From: a virus
Direction: 5' to 3' (one strand)
Virus record (IMG/VR): IMGVR_UViG_3300049216_000270
Span: 1 to 30,252 of that record
DNA: 30,252 nt
The notes under the pieces are model-generated. The model worked only from the letters and a program-made list of their open reading frames with translations, made no database searches and had not been told where the DNA came from. Every line of letters begins with the position of its first letter. The stretch's first letter is position 1. Made by a program: the position numbers and the translations under genes. Below, one piece after another: positions 23,478 through 28,622 of the stretch.

Positions 23478-24359
23478 TTAGCCGGCCAGTGTTTTCCAGT
23501 CGGTGTGAGCCGGATGGCCCGTGGTGACGGTGATGCCTTCCTTGAGGCCGTTTTTGAGTTGCACGAGCATCTGGTCGAAAAGGTCAGATTTCTTTTGGAT
23601 GAGGTCCCCCGCCGACAGCTTCACCACCACCCCGGTTTGCTCGTTACCGCCGAGGGTGATGTCGATTTCGACGTGCTGAATGTCGGTGTTGAGGTAGATG
23701 GGAGAGTGAACTTTGATCGTCTCCGGCACCTCCACAAAGTCGTTCTCGGTTTTGCCCTGAATGCTCGTCTCCACCAGAATCCCGTTGACGCTGGTGCTGC
23801 GGTCACCTTGGTGAATCTCGACCTTGCGGCTCAATCGCACCTGAGAGAGGAGGAACACGAGTTCCCGCCCCGGCGGCTCGACGATGGCGCGGCGGTTGTT
23901 GGCGAGGAAGTCGACAAAATCTTTGATCTTGATCCCCCCCACCACCGACAGCGCGGTATTCCACGGGGCAAAGATCGGGTGGATCTGGGGAATGAACTTG
24001 ATGGCCTCAAAACCGGTGGCGGCGAGTTCGTCAATGATGGCCGTCATTTCGCCATTGCCGGGGTCGGCGAACACCACCGTGTTCTCGCTGCCGAACTTGG
24101 CGAGGTAGTCGCGGAATCCTTCGATGTCGTAAACGATGTGCGACCGCTTTGGGCTCGGGGATTTCACAGGTGCCACCGGCGGCTCCGGATTCACGTTCCG
24201 GCTGGTGATGACCAGGGTGCGCTGCGTGCGGCCATCCTCCAAAAGCTTGTCGGCCACGTCGATCGCGGATTCTTTACCCGGCGGCACGGTGCGAATCAGG
24301 TGATCGATGGCGACGGACGTGGGCGGTTCGGAGGTGGTTGCGTAGTTTCCTGGGGGCAT
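23478..24359 (-). CDS. DUF2303 (YfdQ-like) family protein
   Basis: A 293-residue protein with CAGGAG before ATG 24359. The centre has the family signature: HPIFAPWNTALSVVGGIKI, then KDFVDFLANNRRAI. FRDYLAKFGSENTVVFADPG upstream and KVHSPIYLNTDIQHVEIDIT downstream also agree. The first 70 residues are more variable. The family is common in prophage early regions (Escherichia coli YfdQ is one member) and has no known function; length is normal. It precedes the 144-residue gene on the same transcript. Confidence 0.85.
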   Translation of the reverse strand: MPPGNYATTSEPPTSVAIDHLIRTVPPGKESAIDVADKLLEDGRTQRTLVITSRNVNPEPPVAPVKSPSPKRSHIVYDIEGFRDYLAKFGSENTVVFADPGNGEMTAIIDELAATGFEAIKFIPQIHPIFAPWNTALSVVGGIKIKDFVDFLANNRRAIVEPPGRELVFLLSQVRLSRKVEIHQGDRSTSVNGILVETSIQGKTENDFVEVPETIKVHSPIYLNTDIQHVEIDITLGGNEQTGVVVKLSAGDLIQKKSDLFDQMLVQLKNGLKEGITVTTGHPAHTDWKTLAG

Positions 24360-24430
24360 AGGGTTTCTCCTGAGTTTGTGTGCATGTCACCGACAATTTC
24401 GATCCGCAGTCGGCAAGGCGGGTTTCGGTT

Positions 24431-24640
24431 TTAGAGTGCCCAGCCGCCCGGGTTGCGGCCGGCCGCACGCGCTCGCTTCCAGCGGCGGCGTTTTGTCATC
24501 CGCGACGGCAAGAAGGCTTGGCCGCGGCTTGCACCGATATGCCTCCCCACCATTTCAGGGTTTCCCCCCATCGCACCGAGCAATGAGGCGTACATGAGAC
24601 TGATGCTCATCATGCGATCGCTTTTGCTGGGGATGTTCAT
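24431..24640 (-). CDS. Small hypothetical protein, 69 residues
   Basis: ATG 24640 is preceded by ATGGAGTAACCGTC, a fair ribosome site. The protein has a methionine-rich helical start (SDRMMSISLMYASLLGAMGG) and a very basic tail with RKRRRW-like residues (MTKRRRWKRARAAGR), consistent with nucleic-acid binding. Codon use in the tail is unexceptional. No family is recognised. Reality is moderately supported by the ribosome site and by filling the interval between the initiator tRNA and the DUF2303 gene. Confidence 0.5.
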   Translation of the reverse strand: MNIPSKSDRMMSISLMYASLLGAMGGNPEMVGRHIGASRGQAFLPSRMTKRRRWKRARAAGRNPGGWAL

Positions 24641-24711
24641 GACGGTTACTCCATGCGCGCACCTTCCCCGGCAATGACGGCGTCACTTTCTTTCGGGGAT
24701 GTTGCGGATAA

Positions 24712-24785
24712 TGGCGGGGGCCGGATTTGAACCGGCGACCTTCGGGTTATGAGCCCAACGAGCTGCCTGACTGCTCTACCCCGCT
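24712..24785 (-). tRNA. Initiator-type tRNA-Met (anticodon CAT) in the early operon
   Basis: Acceptor AGCGGGG pairs with CCCCGCC except at 1-72, which is A against C. The D stem is GAGC/GCTC with A11-U24. The anticodon stem has three G-C pairs (GGG/CCC) next to loop CTCATAA, and the T arm is GCCGG-TTCAAAT-CCGGC. An unpaired 1-72, A11-U24 and the GGG/CCC block are the hallmarks of bacterial initiator tRNA; elongator tRNA-Met lacks them. The discriminator is A; no CCA is encoded. In E. coli tRNA-fMet the 1-72 mismatch is C-A, so this version is reversed. Confidence 0.9.
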
Positions 24786-25018
24786 GTGTGCAACGAATTG
24801 CGCGCGTCGTTGCTCGCGTCTGGGCGGTGTGTCCCAGAAACCGTGGCATCTATTGGTGCGTCACGACTTTCAAACTCTTTGGCGACCAGCATCCCACGGT
24901 GGAAAAGGCCGGCAGCAACCGCATCGGGACGCATCGAATTCCCTTGGCGTGCGTACTCATCGACCCGGCGGCGCACGAATTCCTCCTCTTCCTTCATCAA
25001 CTCAAAGCAAACGATCAT
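24776..25018 (-). CDS. Hypothetical early protein, 80 residues, ending inside the initiator tRNA
   Basis: ATG 25018 overlaps the stop of the 35-residue gene (ATGA) and follows a strong CGGAGGTCCGC site. The protein begins MIVCFELMKEEEEFVRRRVD and continues with a charged helix (EYARQGNSMRPDAVAAGLFH), then a Ser/Asp-rich tail. The last codons and the TAG stop (24778-24776) lie in the tRNA; the stop is formed by its bases 8-10. No family is recognised. The good ribosome site and tight coupling support it. Confidence 0.7.
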   Translation of the reverse strand: MIVCFELMKEEEEFVRRRVDEYARQGNSMRPDAVAAGLFHRGMLVAKEFESRDAPIDATVSGTHRPDASNDARNSLHTAG

Positions 25019-25122
25019 GCGGACCTCCGAGAACTGCGTTGCGGTTCACCCATCATCAACACTTCAAACCCGGCGACGGCGGCGATGAGGAGGAAGCGGG
25101 TGATTTCGCGGATCGTTTTCAT
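25015..25122 (-). CDS. 35-residue membrane peptide
   Basis: ATG 25122 has CGGGAGCCAC upstream, and the TGA stop overlaps the next start. The peptide begins MKTIREITRF, then LLIAAVAGFEVLMM forms one hydrophobic helix, and it ends EPQRSSRRSA. Short single-helix peptides with basic ends can be holin-like, regulators of membrane enzymes or simply leader peptides that couple translation of the next gene. Small size limits confidence, but two independent cues (ribosome site and start-stop overlap) agree. Confidence 0.6.
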   Translation of the reverse strand: MKTIREITRFLLIAAVAGFEVLMMGEPQRSSRRSA

Positions 25123-25146
25123 GTGGCTCCCGTGTGAGAGTGACAT

Positions 25147-25380
25147 TTATTTTTTGACGTGTGCGGTGCCCCGCATCGACGTTTGAACGGTCTGCTGATC
25201 CAAGAACGCCTCAAGATCGGACGGGCGATAGCGAACGTTTTTCCCGATCTTCACGAACCTCGGCCCGCGACGGATAAGCCGCCACCGCGCCAGCGTCTCC
25301 GGCTCAAGGTCCAGAAACTTTGCCGCCGCCGGCGTGTCGTAAAGATTCTTCGGCGGTGTCGGCGTGATCGGCTTCGGCAT
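25147..25380 (-). CDS. Excisionase/AlpA-like helix-turn-helix protein
   Basis: A 77-residue protein; ATG 25380 has GACGAAAGATC upstream, and ATG 25395 is an alternative. The sequence has a MerR/excisionase-type fold (HTH_17): NLYDTPAAAKFLDLEPETLA, then RWRLIRRGPRFVKIGKNVRY and RPSDLEAFLDQQT. The wing (GPRFVKIGKNVRYR) is typical. It may act as recombination directionality factor for the integrase or as an early transcription regulator. It is separated from the integrase by the lysogeny region, which is somewhat unusual for a classical xis. Confidence 0.85.
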   Translation of the reverse strand: MPKPITPTPPKNLYDTPAAAKFLDLEPETLARWRLIRRGPRFVKIGKNVRYRPSDLEAFLDQQTVQTSMRGTAHVKK

Positions 25381-25461
25381 GATCTTTCGTCCCATAACTC
25401 ATGTAGATGAAAATACTTCTGGACAACTAAGAAAACGGTGATAGGTTGTGGGTGGAGAAAA

Positions 25462-25713
25462 TCAGTGGGCAATGCGTTTTTCGAAGGCAGTAGGCCTGCG
25501 GCGAGTCATGGCCATCTTGGGAGAAACGGGCAAAACTGTAGGAATCGCTGCAACGTCGGCATATTCGACGAGTTCGTATTTCCCTACGCGTACCGCGCCG
25601 GGTTCACCCTCAAGGGCATCGGCAGCGTTTGCGACTACGCGCATGGTGTCTACGCCTTCGTCGTACTGCTTGACGTAAACGAACACGGTTTTAGGAAGGC
25701 GCTTTGGCATCAT
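25462..25713 (-). CDS. Hypothetical early protein, 83 residues
   Basis: ATG 25713 with CTGGAG five bases upstream (ATG 25710 is just as likely). Residues 5-60 form a compact beta-rich unit: LPKTVFVYVKQYDEGVDTMR, VVANAADALEGEPGAVRVGK, YELVEYADVAAIPTVLP. The C-terminus is basic. Short proteins with a VFVYV-x-x-DEG-x-DT pattern recur in phage early regions, with no assigned role. No metal site or membrane segment. Confidence 0.65.
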   Translation of the reverse strand: MMPKRLPKTVFVYVKQYDEGVDTMRVVANAADALEGEPGAVRVGKYELVEYADVAAIPTVLPVSPKMAMTRRRPTAFEKRIAH

Positions 25714-25739
25714 GAACTCCAGAAGTGAAGTGAAGAAAA

Positions 25740-25925
25740 TCAGTGGGCAATAACGTCGAGGTTGTTTCCGAGGGGTGTGCGGCGTGATTCGCGGTAGCGG
25801 TCGATGATCGTCGCCAGCGTGGTGGCTGGGTTTTTGTCCCCGCCCGCGCGCTGCTCCTCCAGAATCTTCCGAACAACATCTTGCCGGGTGATGCGAATCT
25901 CTTTCCGACTGCTGGCTTTTGACAT
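25740..25925 (-). CDS. First gene of the early operon, small putative regulator
   Basis: A 61-residue protein; ATG 25925 with GAGGAGCC seven bases upstream, and about 25 bases from the predicted transcription start. The sequence (MSKASSRKEIRITRQDVVRK, ILEEQRAGGDKNPATTLATI, IDRYRESRRTPLG) is basic and helical. Its place directly under the repressor-controlled promoter is that of a Cro- or antirepressor-like gene, but it does not show a clear helix-turn-helix, so function is open. Confidence 0.65.
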   Translation of the reverse strand: MSKASSRKEIRITRQDVVRKILEEQRAGGDKNPATTLATIIDRYRESRRTPLGNNLDVIAH

Positions 25926-25951
25926 GTTATAGGCTCCTCAAAGATACCTCC

Positions 25952-25979
25952 TTTTTACCACACTTTTACCGCATGTCAA
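25952..25979 (-). promoter_or_regulatory. Leftward early promoter
   Basis: A perfect -35 box TTGACA (25979-25974) is followed after 16 bases by TAAAAA (25957-25952). The spacer carries two of the four TTTTACC operator boxes, so repressor binding would block RNA polymerase. The first early gene starts at 25925. The -10 box is a modest match. Confidence 0.6.
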
Positions 25980-26010
25980 GATAATTGCCGCACTTTTACC
26001 ACATTTTATC
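25953..26010. promoter_or_regulatory. Operator array between repressor and early operon
   Basis: TTTTACC occurs at 25953, 25964 and 25994, and TTTTATC at 26004. Two copies share the longer CACTTTTACC. Start-to-start steps are 11, 30 and 10 bases, about one, three and one helical turns, so all boxes face the same side of DNA. The tracts lie in the intergenic AT-rich space and two fall inside the leftward promoter. The repressor at 26054 is the obvious ligand. Confidence 0.75.
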
Positions 26011-26053
26011 CATTATTATTGACCTAATTGCTACGCCAGAGCAGACTTAAGTG

Positions 26054-26716
26054 ATGAACAGATTTTCGGAAATGATGATAAAACTTCGCAAAGACCGGAG
26101 CATGAGCCGAAGGTATGTTGGTGAGAAAGTTGGCGTTGATTCGGAAACAATTTTGCGACTTGAAAAACGACGGTCCCCTCCCGCTGGTGACACATATCGG
26201 AAAGTCTTAGAACTCTATGGCACCACGCCAGAGAAACAGTTGCGGGTGTGGCGCGACTCCGGCGAGCCGCTCGACAACAACGCTGAGCCATATTCCCGCG
26301 TCGAGGTTTCGGACATCCCCACTTTCGACCTGCCGGTGGCCGCCGGCCCTTGGATGGAGCTGCCGGAAGTGTTGGAGGATGACGAGCGCCAGAAGCTCGC
26401 GCACAAAACGGGCCGGTTCCGAATCCGAATCCGGGGGGATTCGATGGAGAAAAAATATCCAGACGGCAGCCTGATCGAGTTTTGCTGCCTGAGAGTCGAG
26501 GCGGAGGACGATCCGCGATCAAAGATGATCGTGGGGGCGGATTACTACATTCAAAAAGCATCGGCAGCGACATTCAAGCGGCTTGAATCCTTCGACGACG
26601 GCGTGCTGGTGTTCCGCGCACTCAATCGCAAAAAGTATCCGGCGAAAATTGAAGTCCTCCGCGATGACCTGGTGCAGATGTCCAAAGCGGAGTTCATTCT
26701 TGTGAAGGCCAGTTAA
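26054..26716 (+). CDS. CI/LexA-type prophage repressor (HTH + S24 peptidase)
   Basis: A 220-residue protein from ATG 26054 (a GTG precedes it; ribosome site is poor, so low-level expression is plausible). Residues 1-65 are a helix-turn-helix: SMSRRYVGEKVGVDSETILR. The C-terminus is an S24 self-cleaving domain: the FDLPVAAGPW segment gives the Ala97-Gly98 cleavage bond, Ser130 is in GRFRIRIRGDSM, and Lys168 in DYYIQKAS is the likely partner. That set suggests RecA-stimulated cleavage and SOS induction. It diverges from the early operon across the operator array. Residue numbers count from ATG 26054. Confidence 0.92.
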   Translation: MNRFSEMMIKLRKDRSMSRRYVGEKVGVDSETILRLEKRRSPPAGDTYRKVLELYGTTPEKQLRVWRDSGEPLDNNAEPYSRVEVSDIPTFDLPVAAGPWMELPEVLEDDERQKLAHKTGRFRIRIRGDSMEKKYPDGSLIEFCCLRVEAEDDPRSKMIVGADYYIQKASAATFKRLESFDDGVLVFRALNRKKYPAKIEVLRDDLVQMSKAEFILVKAS

Positions 26717-26725
26717 GGTGCCACC

Positions 26726-27154
26726 ATGGAAAAATGTGCAAATTGCGATGCAGTGATCGGGGAACTCGAAACGCCCCACGTTTGGCGCGGCGAGGTGGTG
26801 TGCGAGACTTGCCACCTTCGTCTTTCGATGCGTCGAGCCATTGTGAAATCCGAACCTCAGCCAGTATTGAACAAGACACCAACCGCTTCTGATGCCACGA
26901 TGTGGGGCATTCTCAAAGCCGGTGCCGTTGTGCTGTTGACGTTGTTCATATTGGCAGCCTTGGCGTTTGCTTTTTACAAACGATCTGAGGCGGGTGATAG
27001 GTATTTAACCGAGCATACGGATGACTGGAAAGAATCTCAGAAAATAGTGGCGGAGCAACAGAGGGCTATGGACACTTCCGCCGCCATCAAGCGCGATGGT
27101 GAGGCCGCAAATGCCGAATTTGAAGCCGAAATATACAATCACGATCATCCCTAA
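26726..27154 (+). CDS. Zinc-ribbon membrane protein downstream of repressor (cargo candidate)
   Basis: A 142-residue protein; AAGGTGCCACC precedes ATG 26726, nine bases after the repressor stop, so expression from the prophage is likely. Residues 1-35 have two CxxC pairs (CANC 4-7 and CETC 26-29), a zinc ribbon. One membrane helix follows (about 60-85: WGILKAGAVVLLTLFILAAL). A charged coiled-coil segment ends the protein. This cytosolic zinc ribbon plus tail-anchor-like layout is common in lysogenic conversion or superinfection-exclusion genes, but no family is recognised. The gene is flanked on both sides by copies of the repressor's last 18 codons. Confidence 0.75.
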   Translation: MEKCANCDAVIGELETPHVWRGEVVCETCHLRLSMRRAIVKSEPQPVLNKTPTASDATMWGILKAGAVVLLTLFILAALAFAFYKRSEAGDRYLTEHTDDWKESQKIVAEQQRAMDTSAAIKRDGEAANAEFEAEIYNHDHP

Positions 27155-27155
27155 T

Positions 27156-27209
27156 GATGACCTTGTGCAAATATCGAAGGCGGAGTTTATTTTGTTGAAG
27201 GCAGGGTAA
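27156..27209 (+). pseudogene. Remnant of a second repressor gene (3' end only)
   Basis: These 54 bases encode DDLVQISKAEFILLKAG and a stop. They match the repressor's last 18 codons at 26663-26716 in 42 of 54 bases and 14 of 17 residues. Most differences are at third positions, so both were under protein-level selection before they came to lie here. There is no start or upstream portion. Confidence 0.85.
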
Positions 27210-27233
27210 CACTCTATTTTTCGGAGAAAAATT

Positions 27234-27785
27234 GTGACGCATCGGATTATAGCTGCTTTATTGTTGGTTTCGGTTGTGGCCCCTACTCTGTGCCGCGCCG
27301 ATTCAATCGAAGAAACCGAAGCAAAACAGCGAGGCGTGAGCGTAGAGACGGTCCAGCTTGAGGATGCGAGGGCACATATTGCCGAATTGGAAAAACGGTT
27401 AGCTGATCTGAAAAAGAAAAACGATGAACTCACTATCGAAAACTCAGCCATGGCTACACAAATCAAAGCGCAGTCAGACGCGATAAATAAGTTGAAGCCA
27501 ACCACGTTACCGTCCAGCCAATTTGAAGAAAAAATTAAAAATCACGGAATTGCAAACGGAATGTCTCTCGACGAATTGAATCAAGCTTTTCCGGCAAAAA
27601 CATATCTGGTCAATAAGGTTGGGGAAAATGACGATGAAAAATTCTATGAAATTTGGGGGCCTCAAATGAGCCAAATTGCCGTAGGCAACAGGGTAATCGG
27701 CACCTCCAGGCAAGTGCTTTTTTACAAAGCGACCATTGTCAATGGAAAAGTTACGCAATGGCGAGAGGTACCCCTGACAAATTGA
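27234..27785 (+). CDS. Secreted coiled-coil protein, AT-rich (probable lysogenic cargo)
   Basis: A 183-residue protein using GTG 27234 with CGGAG seven bases upstream. Residues 1-22 are a signal peptide (IIAALLLVSVVAPTLCRADS). Residues 40-85 form a coiled coil (EDARAHIAELEKRLADLKKK). The C-terminal 90 residues are a small domain (GMSLDELNQAFPAKTYLVNK, EIWGPQMSQIAVGNRVIGTS, VTQWREVPLTN). GMSLDELNQAF-type segments resemble the repeat seen in BamE/SmpA-like outer-membrane proteins, but this is weak. The base composition is distinctly more AT-rich than the surrounding phage genes, suggesting foreign origin. Confidence 0.75.
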   Translation: MTHRIIAALLLVSVVAPTLCRADSIEETEAKQRGVSVETVQLEDARAHIAELEKRLADLKKKNDELTIENSAMATQIKAQSDAINKLKPTTLPSSQFEEKIKNHGIANGMSLDELNQAFPAKTYLVNKVGENDDEKFYEIWGPQMSQIAVGNRVIGTSRQVLFYKATIVNGKVTQWREVPLTN

Positions 27786-27833
27786 GGTATTCCGCGCGTT
27801 TTTTCGCTTACTCCCCCGCCAAGGCTGGATGAC

Positions 27834-28034
27834 TCACGCCAGCAGGTCATCCACCCGCACCCCCACAAGCTCCGCCATGGCCGCTGCAGCATCCACGCCG
27901 GGGATGCGCTCACCCTTCTCCCACCGCTGGAGGTTCGCTGGCGTCACGCCCAGGGCACGTGCGGCATCACTGGCCACGGGGTATTTCTTCTCGCGCCGGC
28001 GACGGAACTTTTCGGGGGACCACTTCTTGGCCAT
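27834..28034 (-). CDS. XRE-family transcription regulator, 66 residues
   Basis: ATG 28034 with a weak AAAGTAG site. Nearly the whole protein is one HTH_3 domain: MAKKWSPEKFRRRREKKYPV, then ASDAARALGVTPANLQRWEK and GERIPGVDAAAAMAELVGV, ending DDLLA. The R-W-E-K-G-x-x-x-P-G motif is the standard XRE turn. It is convergent with the cargo gene and follows two tiny genes leftward from the promoter at 28591. A candidate ligand site is the palindrome in that promoter; it may be a Cro-like or integrase regulator. Confidence 0.88.
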   Translation of the reverse strand: MAKKWSPEKFRRRREKKYPVASDAARALGVTPANLQRWEKGERIPGVDAAAAMAELVGVRVDDLLA

Positions 28035-28061
28035 GGGTACTACTTTCGTAAATTCAAGAAT

Positions 28062-28093
28062 CCCCGCCCCATGCCGAAGCGATGGGGACGGGG
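28062..28093 (-). terminator. GC-rich hairpin after the 43-residue gene
   Basis: CCCCGCCCCAT (28062-28072) pairs with ATGGGGACGGGG (28082-28093) with one bulged base; the loop is nine bases. Read leftward it is followed by ATTCTT, a poor U-tract. It lies between the small gene at 28104 and the XRE gene, and could be an attenuator or mRNA-stability element. Confidence 0.55.
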
Positions 28094-28103
28094 AGGTTAA
28101 GGC

Positions 28104-28235
28104 TCATTTGAGGGCCAGAAAATTCCAACCCTCATACGCATTGGGGAACTCAGCGGCGTCTCGCAAATGAAAAAGGTAATCCGCTGCTGAGATTTTGATC
28201 CAGTCTCTATCGTCGGGGTTGAATGCGAAAAACAT
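28104..28235 (-). CDS. 43-residue hypothetical protein
   Basis: A short but well-formed gene: TTGGAGACGCACC before ATG 28235, stop TGA at 28106-28104. It begins MFFAFNPDDRDWIKISAADY and ends with AEFPNAYEGWNFLALK. The composition is aromatic and acidic, with a regular alpha-helical middle (DYLFHLRDAAEF); there are no membrane segments. Codon use is normal for the region, and hairpins bracket it on both sides. I cannot assign a family. It may be a small protein-binding regulator. Confidence 0.65.
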   Translation of the reverse strand: MFFAFNPDDRDWIKISAADYLFHLRDAAEFPNAYEGWNFLALK

Positions 28236-28246
28236 GGTGCGTCTCC

Positions 28247-28281
28247 AAAAAAGGAAGCCCCGCCGATGAGGTGAGCGGGGC
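28247..28281 (-). terminator. Intrinsic terminator after the 71-residue gene
   Basis: GCCCCGC (28257-28263) and GCGGGGC (28275-28281) form a perfect seven-base stem with an 11-base loop. Leftward it is followed by TTCC and six Ts (28252-28247). It separates the 71-residue and 43-residue genes, allowing partial readthrough since no other promoter is evident for the latter. Confidence 0.7.
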
Positions 28282-28291
28282 GGTTAAGACG

Positions 28292-28507
28292 TTATTCGCT
28301 TGTAATTTCTCTCGCAATAACCTTCTCTGTTTGCTCATCTTCAATACGATATTTCCCAGAATAATCCCCACCGGCACAGAGAACCGGCATGATCTCATGT
28401 CCGGCCAGTTTTTCGACGAGTTCGGGGTAAGAAAAAGCCTTTTCCATCTCTTCCCGAGGCAAGTATCCGCTTCGAATGACGCGAAACATTCTTCCGTTCA
28501 TGCCCAT
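28292..28507 (-). CDS. 71-residue hypothetical protein
   Basis: ATG 28507 with a near-ideal TTAAGGAGATTAAAA site; the longer frame to 28591 extends into the promoter. It starts MGMNGRMFRVIRSGYLPREE and continues MEKAFSYPELVEKLAGHEIM, then LCAGGDYSGKYRIEDEQTEK. The pattern looks like a small alpha/beta protein; there are no membrane or metal motifs. It is first in a leftward unit controlled by the palindromic operator at 28568-28583. No family recognised; a regulator or toxin/antitoxin-like part is possible but unsupported. Confidence 0.7.
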   Translation of the reverse strand: MGMNGRMFRVIRSGYLPREEMEKAFSYPELVEKLAGHEIMPVLCAGGDYSGKYRIEDEQTEKVIAREITSE

Positions 28508-28563
28508 TTTTAATCTCCTTAACCTTGTTTCCCGATCAGGCTTCGGCCCGATCAACTGGATGA

Positions 28564-28591
28564 AGTATACTCCATTTGGAGTAATACGCAA
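28564..28591 (-). promoter_or_regulatory. Promoter with palindromic operator in its spacer
   Basis: TTGCGT (28591-28586) and TATACT (28569-28564) with 16 bases between. The spacer and first -10 bases hold the perfect inverted repeat TACTCC-ATTT-GGAGTA (28568-28583), so a dimeric regulator would shut it. The predicted leader begins near 28557 and folds at 28553-28534 (GATCGGGC-CGAA-GCCTGATC, one G-U). It drives the 71-residue gene. Confidence 0.65.
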
Positions 28592-28622
28592 GCAAATAAT
28601 GGTAATAATTTTCGGATTATTT

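Noticed and set aside
22770-24434. 554-codon open frame on the plus strand
   Set aside because: It runs antisense through tRNA-Phe, the 144-residue gene and the DUF2303 gene, and its His/Arg/Gly-rich translation has no family features. It is a GC-driven mirror of real minus-strand genes, as are 403-1599, 1943-3010 and 17525-18490.
24712-24785. Elongator tRNA-Met or tRNA-Ile(CAU) reading of the CAT tRNA
   Set aside because: The unpaired 1-72, A11-U24 and GGG/CCC anticodon stem are initiator features and do not occur together in the other two types.
24646-24849. 67-codon minus-strand frame
   Set aside because: It covers the whole initiator tRNA and the end of another gene; its translation is arginine-rich with no ribosome site.
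27785-27834. Terminator between convergent cargo and XRE genes
   Set aside because: There is a T run at 27802-27807 but no convincing stem beside it.
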